Shown piece by piece: positions 4,832 through 6,980 of a stretch of DNA of 6,980 nucleotides. Where the stretch lies: contig JAQUMS010000059.1 in NCBI GenBank assembly GCA_028717985.1, positions 1-6,980 on the forward strand, written 5' to 3'. A program made the translations under genes and the position numbers. Position 1 is the stretch's first letter; each line of letters opens with the position of its first letter. The notes below the pieces were generated by a model, which saw only the letters and a list, made by a program, of their open reading frames with translations, was not told the origin of the DNA and made no database searches. Source of the DNA: Candidatus Omnitrophota bacterium. GTDB lineage: Bacteria; Omnitrophota; Gorgyraeia; Gygaellales; Profunditerraquicolaceae.

Positions 4832-5467
4832 ATGGCGGATACCACGGTAAAATCAGTTCTTGAAACACTGCTTTTTGTCAGTGAAAAACCCCTGCTTATT
4901 GAGCAGGCAAAAAAAGTCCTGAGCCATATGTCGGCGGATGAGATACGTACGGCGTTGGAAGAAATGAAAACCGAGTACGAAACGACTAATAGAGGTTTGC
5001 GTATCACCGAAGTCGCCGGTGGTTTTCGCATGGTTACCGCGCCTAATTTATTGCCGTTCCTTAAAAAATTTTTCGCGAAGGAACCCCGGGCAGACCGTCT
5101 TTCTTCTCCAGCGCTTGAAACATTGGCAATCATCGCGTATAAACAACCGGTTACCAGGTTAGAAATAGAATCTTTGAGAAAAGTCAACATTGACGGTCTT
5201 ATGAAAACTCTTTTACAAAAAAATCTTATCCGGGTCGCGGGCAGAAGAGAAGCACCCGGAAGGCCGCAGGTTTTTGCGACCACCCGTCAGTTTTTAGAAT
5301 ATTTTGGGTTGAAAGATTTAAGCGAACTCCCTAAAATCGAGGATTTTGCCGCTCTCGTTGAAAAACAAGAAATGGCCAATGAGCCTGTTAAAACCACTGA
5401 TGCTCAAGGTAAAGATGCGATTCCTGAAATCGTACAAACAGAAAGCGTAAAAAACAATGAGCCTTGA
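4832..5467 (+). CDS. scpB: Segregation and condensation protein B (ScpB)
   Basis: ScpB is the winged-helix kleisin-associated subunit of the bacterial SMC-ScpAB condensin. The 211-residue protein has two winged-helix domains. The N-terminal one (about 5-80) includes VLETLLFVSEKPL and GGFRMVTAP. The second (about 88-165) contains the diagnostic LSSPALETLAIIAYKQPVTR (90-109), PGRPQVFATT and FLEYFGLKDLSELP. The tail beyond about residue 175 is charged and probably disordered. It starts two bases after the ruvA stop with only a weak purine-rich site upstream, so coupling to ruvA is likely. The usual neighbour scpA is not in the window. The end overlaps pheA by 11 bases. Confidence 0.95.
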   Translation: MADTTVKSVLETLLFVSEKPLLIEQAKKVLSHMSADEIRTALEEMKTEYETTNRGLRITEVAGGFRMVTAPNLLPFLKKFFAKEPRADRLSSPALETLAIIAYKQPVTRLEIESLRKVNIDGLMKTLLQKNLIRVAGRREAPGRPQVFATTRQFLEYFGLKDLSELPKIEDFAALVEKQEMANEPVKTTDAQGKDAIPEIVQTESVKNNEP

Positions 5468-6518
5468 TAAACTGCGTTTAAGGATAGACGAAATTGACAA
5501 AAAGCTTGTCACGTTACTTAACCAGCGGACATCCCTAGGGATCAGTATCGCGGGCGTAAAACGAAAAGCCGGGAAAAGCAGTTATTCCCCTGAAAGAGAA
5601 CGGGATGTTTTTCGGAAAATAGCCCTCTTAAATAAAGGCCCCCTGGGGCCTTCAGCCTTGGAAGCTATTTACCGGGAAATCATGTCGGCGAGCTTGGCCT
5701 TGGGTTCTGCTCTAAAAATCGCATATCTTGGACCGGAAGCCACGTTTACACATCTGGCGGCCATGAAACGTTTCGGCTCCCAGGTTGAATTTATCCCATG
5801 CAATACTATCGCCGACGTCTTTCTTGAAGTAGAACGGAACAATGCGGATTTCGGGGTTGTCCCCATCGAGAATTCCATTGAAGGCGCAGTAAGCTATACC
5901 CTGGACATGTTTGTTGATTCCGATTTACGAATATGTTCACAAATCATTCTTGATGTTCAGCATAATCTTTTGGCTAATTGCCCGAAAGAAAAAATCAACC
6001 GGATATATTCTCATCCTTTGGTATTCGGGCAGTGCCGAATATGGCTCCAGGAAAACCTGATCGGCGCGGAAAAAATTGAAGTTTCAAGCACTACTTCGGC
6101 GGCCCGCATGGCGGCAAAAGAAAAAAACAGCGCGTGTATCGCCTCATTACCGGCTGCGGCAATGTACAAACTGAAGCCTATCGCGGTGCACATAGAAGAT
6201 TCCCCGCATAACATAACCCGTTTTTTTGTTATCGGGAAAACAGATGTTCCCCGTACCGGGCATGACAAAACCTCTATAGCGTTTTCGATAAAAGATAAAG
6301 TGGGGGCTTTGTATGACATGCTTCAACCATTCAAAAAACATGGTATTAACCTGACCAAGATTGAATCCCGCCCATCGAGGAAAAAGCCGTGGGATTATTA
6401 TTTCTTTGTTGACCTGTCCGGCCACAAAAATGACGAGCACGCGGCCCAGGCGCTGGCTGAAATTCAAAACAGCTGTACGTTTTTTAAAATACTCGGTTCA
6501 TATCCGATTGGGGAGTAA
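5457..6518 (+). CDS. pheA: Bifunctional chorismate mutase / prephenate dehydratase (P-protein)
   Basis: It converts chorismate to prephenate and then to phenylpyruvate, the committed steps of phenylalanine synthesis. The 353 residues form three domains. AroQ-type chorismate mutase (1-83) has R7, R24, K35, R47 and E48 aligned with catalytic R11, R28, K39, R51 and E52 of E. coli. Prephenate dehydratase (about 88-262) shows YLGPEATFTHLA, VPIENSIEG, SHPLVFGQCR and the catalytic ITRFFVIG (T254). A C-terminal ACT domain (about 271-348) has GAL (283-285) and ESRP (303-306), the phenylalanine-binding motifs, so feedback inhibition by phenylalanine is expected. One oddity is G83, which falls where E. 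coli has catalytic Q88 and related proteins usually have E or Q. The start lies inside the end of scpB, out of frame, and has no strong ribosome-binding site. Confidence 0.96.
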   Translation: MSLDKLRLRIDEIDKKLVTLLNQRTSLGISIAGVKRKAGKSSYSPERERDVFRKIALLNKGPLGPSALEAIYREIMSASLALGSALKIAYLGPEATFTHLAAMKRFGSQVEFIPCNTIADVFLEVERNNADFGVVPIENSIEGAVSYTLDMFVDSDLRICSQIILDVQHNLLANCPKEKINRIYSHPLVFGQCRIWLQENLIGAEKIEVSSTTSAARMAAKEKNSACIASLPAAAMYKLKPIAVHIEDSPHNITRFFVIGKTDVPRTGHDKTSIAFSIKDKVGALYDMLQPFKKHGINLTKIESRPSRKKPWDYYFFVDLSGHKNDEHAAQALAEIQNSCTFFKILGSYPIGE

Positions 6519-6520
6519 GA

Positions 6521-6980
6521 ATGAAAAATTTAATCAGGAAAGACATCTTAAAAGTCACGCCGTACAAGGCGGGTAAACCGATAGAAGAAACAAAAAGGGA
6601 ATTGGGATTGAAATCCGTCATTAAACTGGCTTCTAATGAAAATCCTCTCGGCCCATCGCCCCGCGCGGTTGCGGCTATGGAAAAGGTTTTACGGGAAACA
6701 AACAGGTACCCCGACAGCCAAAGTTTTTACCTTAAGAAGAAACTTGCGCAGATGCTTAAAGTAGGCCCGCAAAACATTGTAACAGGCAACGGGTCCGATG
6801 AACTGATTGATGTCATTATTAAAACGCTCGTCGAGAAGGATGAAAATATCGTTACCGCCGATACGACTTTTCTTGATTATGAAATTATCGCCCAGGTTAA
6901 CGGGCGGTCGGTCATTCGGGTCCCTCTTAAAGATTTCACCTATGATCTTGAAATTATAAGAAAAAAAATAAACGGAAAAA
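6521..6980 (+). CDS. hisC: Histidinol-phosphate aminotransferase (3' end outside window)
   Basis: This is a fold-type I PLP aminotransferase. HisC converts imidazole acetol phosphate to histidinol phosphate, and in some bacteria the same enzyme also transaminates phenylpyruvate or hydroxyphenylpyruvate. The first 153 residues are visible. They show the HisC signatures KLASNENPLGPSP (35-47), NRYPDS (61-66), GNGSDELID (89-97) and TFLDY (116-120). The PLP-binding lysine lies beyond the right edge. ATG 6521 follows the pheA stop by two bases, and GGGGAG (6510-6515) at the end of pheA is a good ribosome-binding site. Being next to pheA, it could supply the final transamination of phenylalanine synthesis as well as, or instead of, histidine synthesis. 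Family is confident; substrate is inferred. Confidence 0.92.
   Translation, partial: MKNLIRKDILKVTPYKAGKPIEETKRELGLKSVIKLASNENPLGPSPRAVAAMEKVLRETNRYPDSQSFYLKKKLAQMLKVGPQNIVTGNGSDELIDVIIKTLVEKDENIVTADTTFLDYEIIAQVNGRSVIRVPLKDFTYDLEIIRKKINGK

Noticed and set aside
4702..5283. 193-codon open frame on the minus strand opposite ruvA and scpB
   Set aside because: It is fully opposite well-conserved coding sequence and has no family resemblance.
6361..6576. 71-codon plus-strand frame across the pheA/hisC junction
   Set aside because: It is an out-of-frame shadow of the PheA ACT domain and the start of HisC.

Overview
The window is a bacterial housekeeping region with moderate GC and dense, mostly co-directional genes on the + strand. 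Gene order (sigma-70, two tRNAs, zinc-ribbon protein, RNase HI, RNase P RNA, yebC-ruvC-ruvA, scpB, pheA, hisC) and protein flavour suggest an uncultivated lineage near Omnitrophota (candidate OP3) or a related group. That placement is my inference and not proven by the window. Both tRNA genes lack an encoded CCA tail.

Layout. Positions 2-709 hold the C-terminal two thirds of a primary sigma factor, open at the left edge. Positions 710-1277 are a non-coding block with a good sigma-70 type promoter (738-766), an imperfect leader stem-loop, a CAU-anticodon tRNA (859-930, probably Ile2), a structured 229-base spacer that carries a second copy of the 3' half of that tRNA, and tRNA-Val(CAC) (1160-1233). 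Positions 1278-2391 encode a coiled-coil/zinc-ribbon protein and an RNase HI, overlapping by 14 bases. The RNase HI stop codon lies inside helix P1 of a type A RNase P RNA (about 2385-2750). A leader of about 170 bases with several hairpins precedes yebC. From 2922 to the right edge runs a tight array of six genes: yebC, ruvC, ruvA, scpB, pheA and hisC (cut at the right edge). Each junction either overlaps or is only a few bases wide.

Function. The left half concerns RNA: transcription initiation, tRNAs, tRNA 5' processing and RNA:DNA hybrid removal. The right-hand array joins translation/regulation (YebC), Holliday junction processing (RuvC, RuvA), chromosome segregation (ScpB) and phenylalanine/histidine synthesis (PheA, HisC). 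Neither ruvB nor scpA is next to its usual partner.

I see no CRISPR array, toxin-antitoxin pair, defence system or intact mobile element. The most unusual signals are non-coding: a 32-base perfect palindrome flanked flush by two copies of AGGAGG at the yebC ribosome-binding site; a 44-base near-perfect duplication covering the 3' half of the CAU tRNA; the RNase HI/RNase P RNA overlap; and an RNase P RNA that seems to lack the GGU motif in L15, matching the CCA-less tRNA genes.
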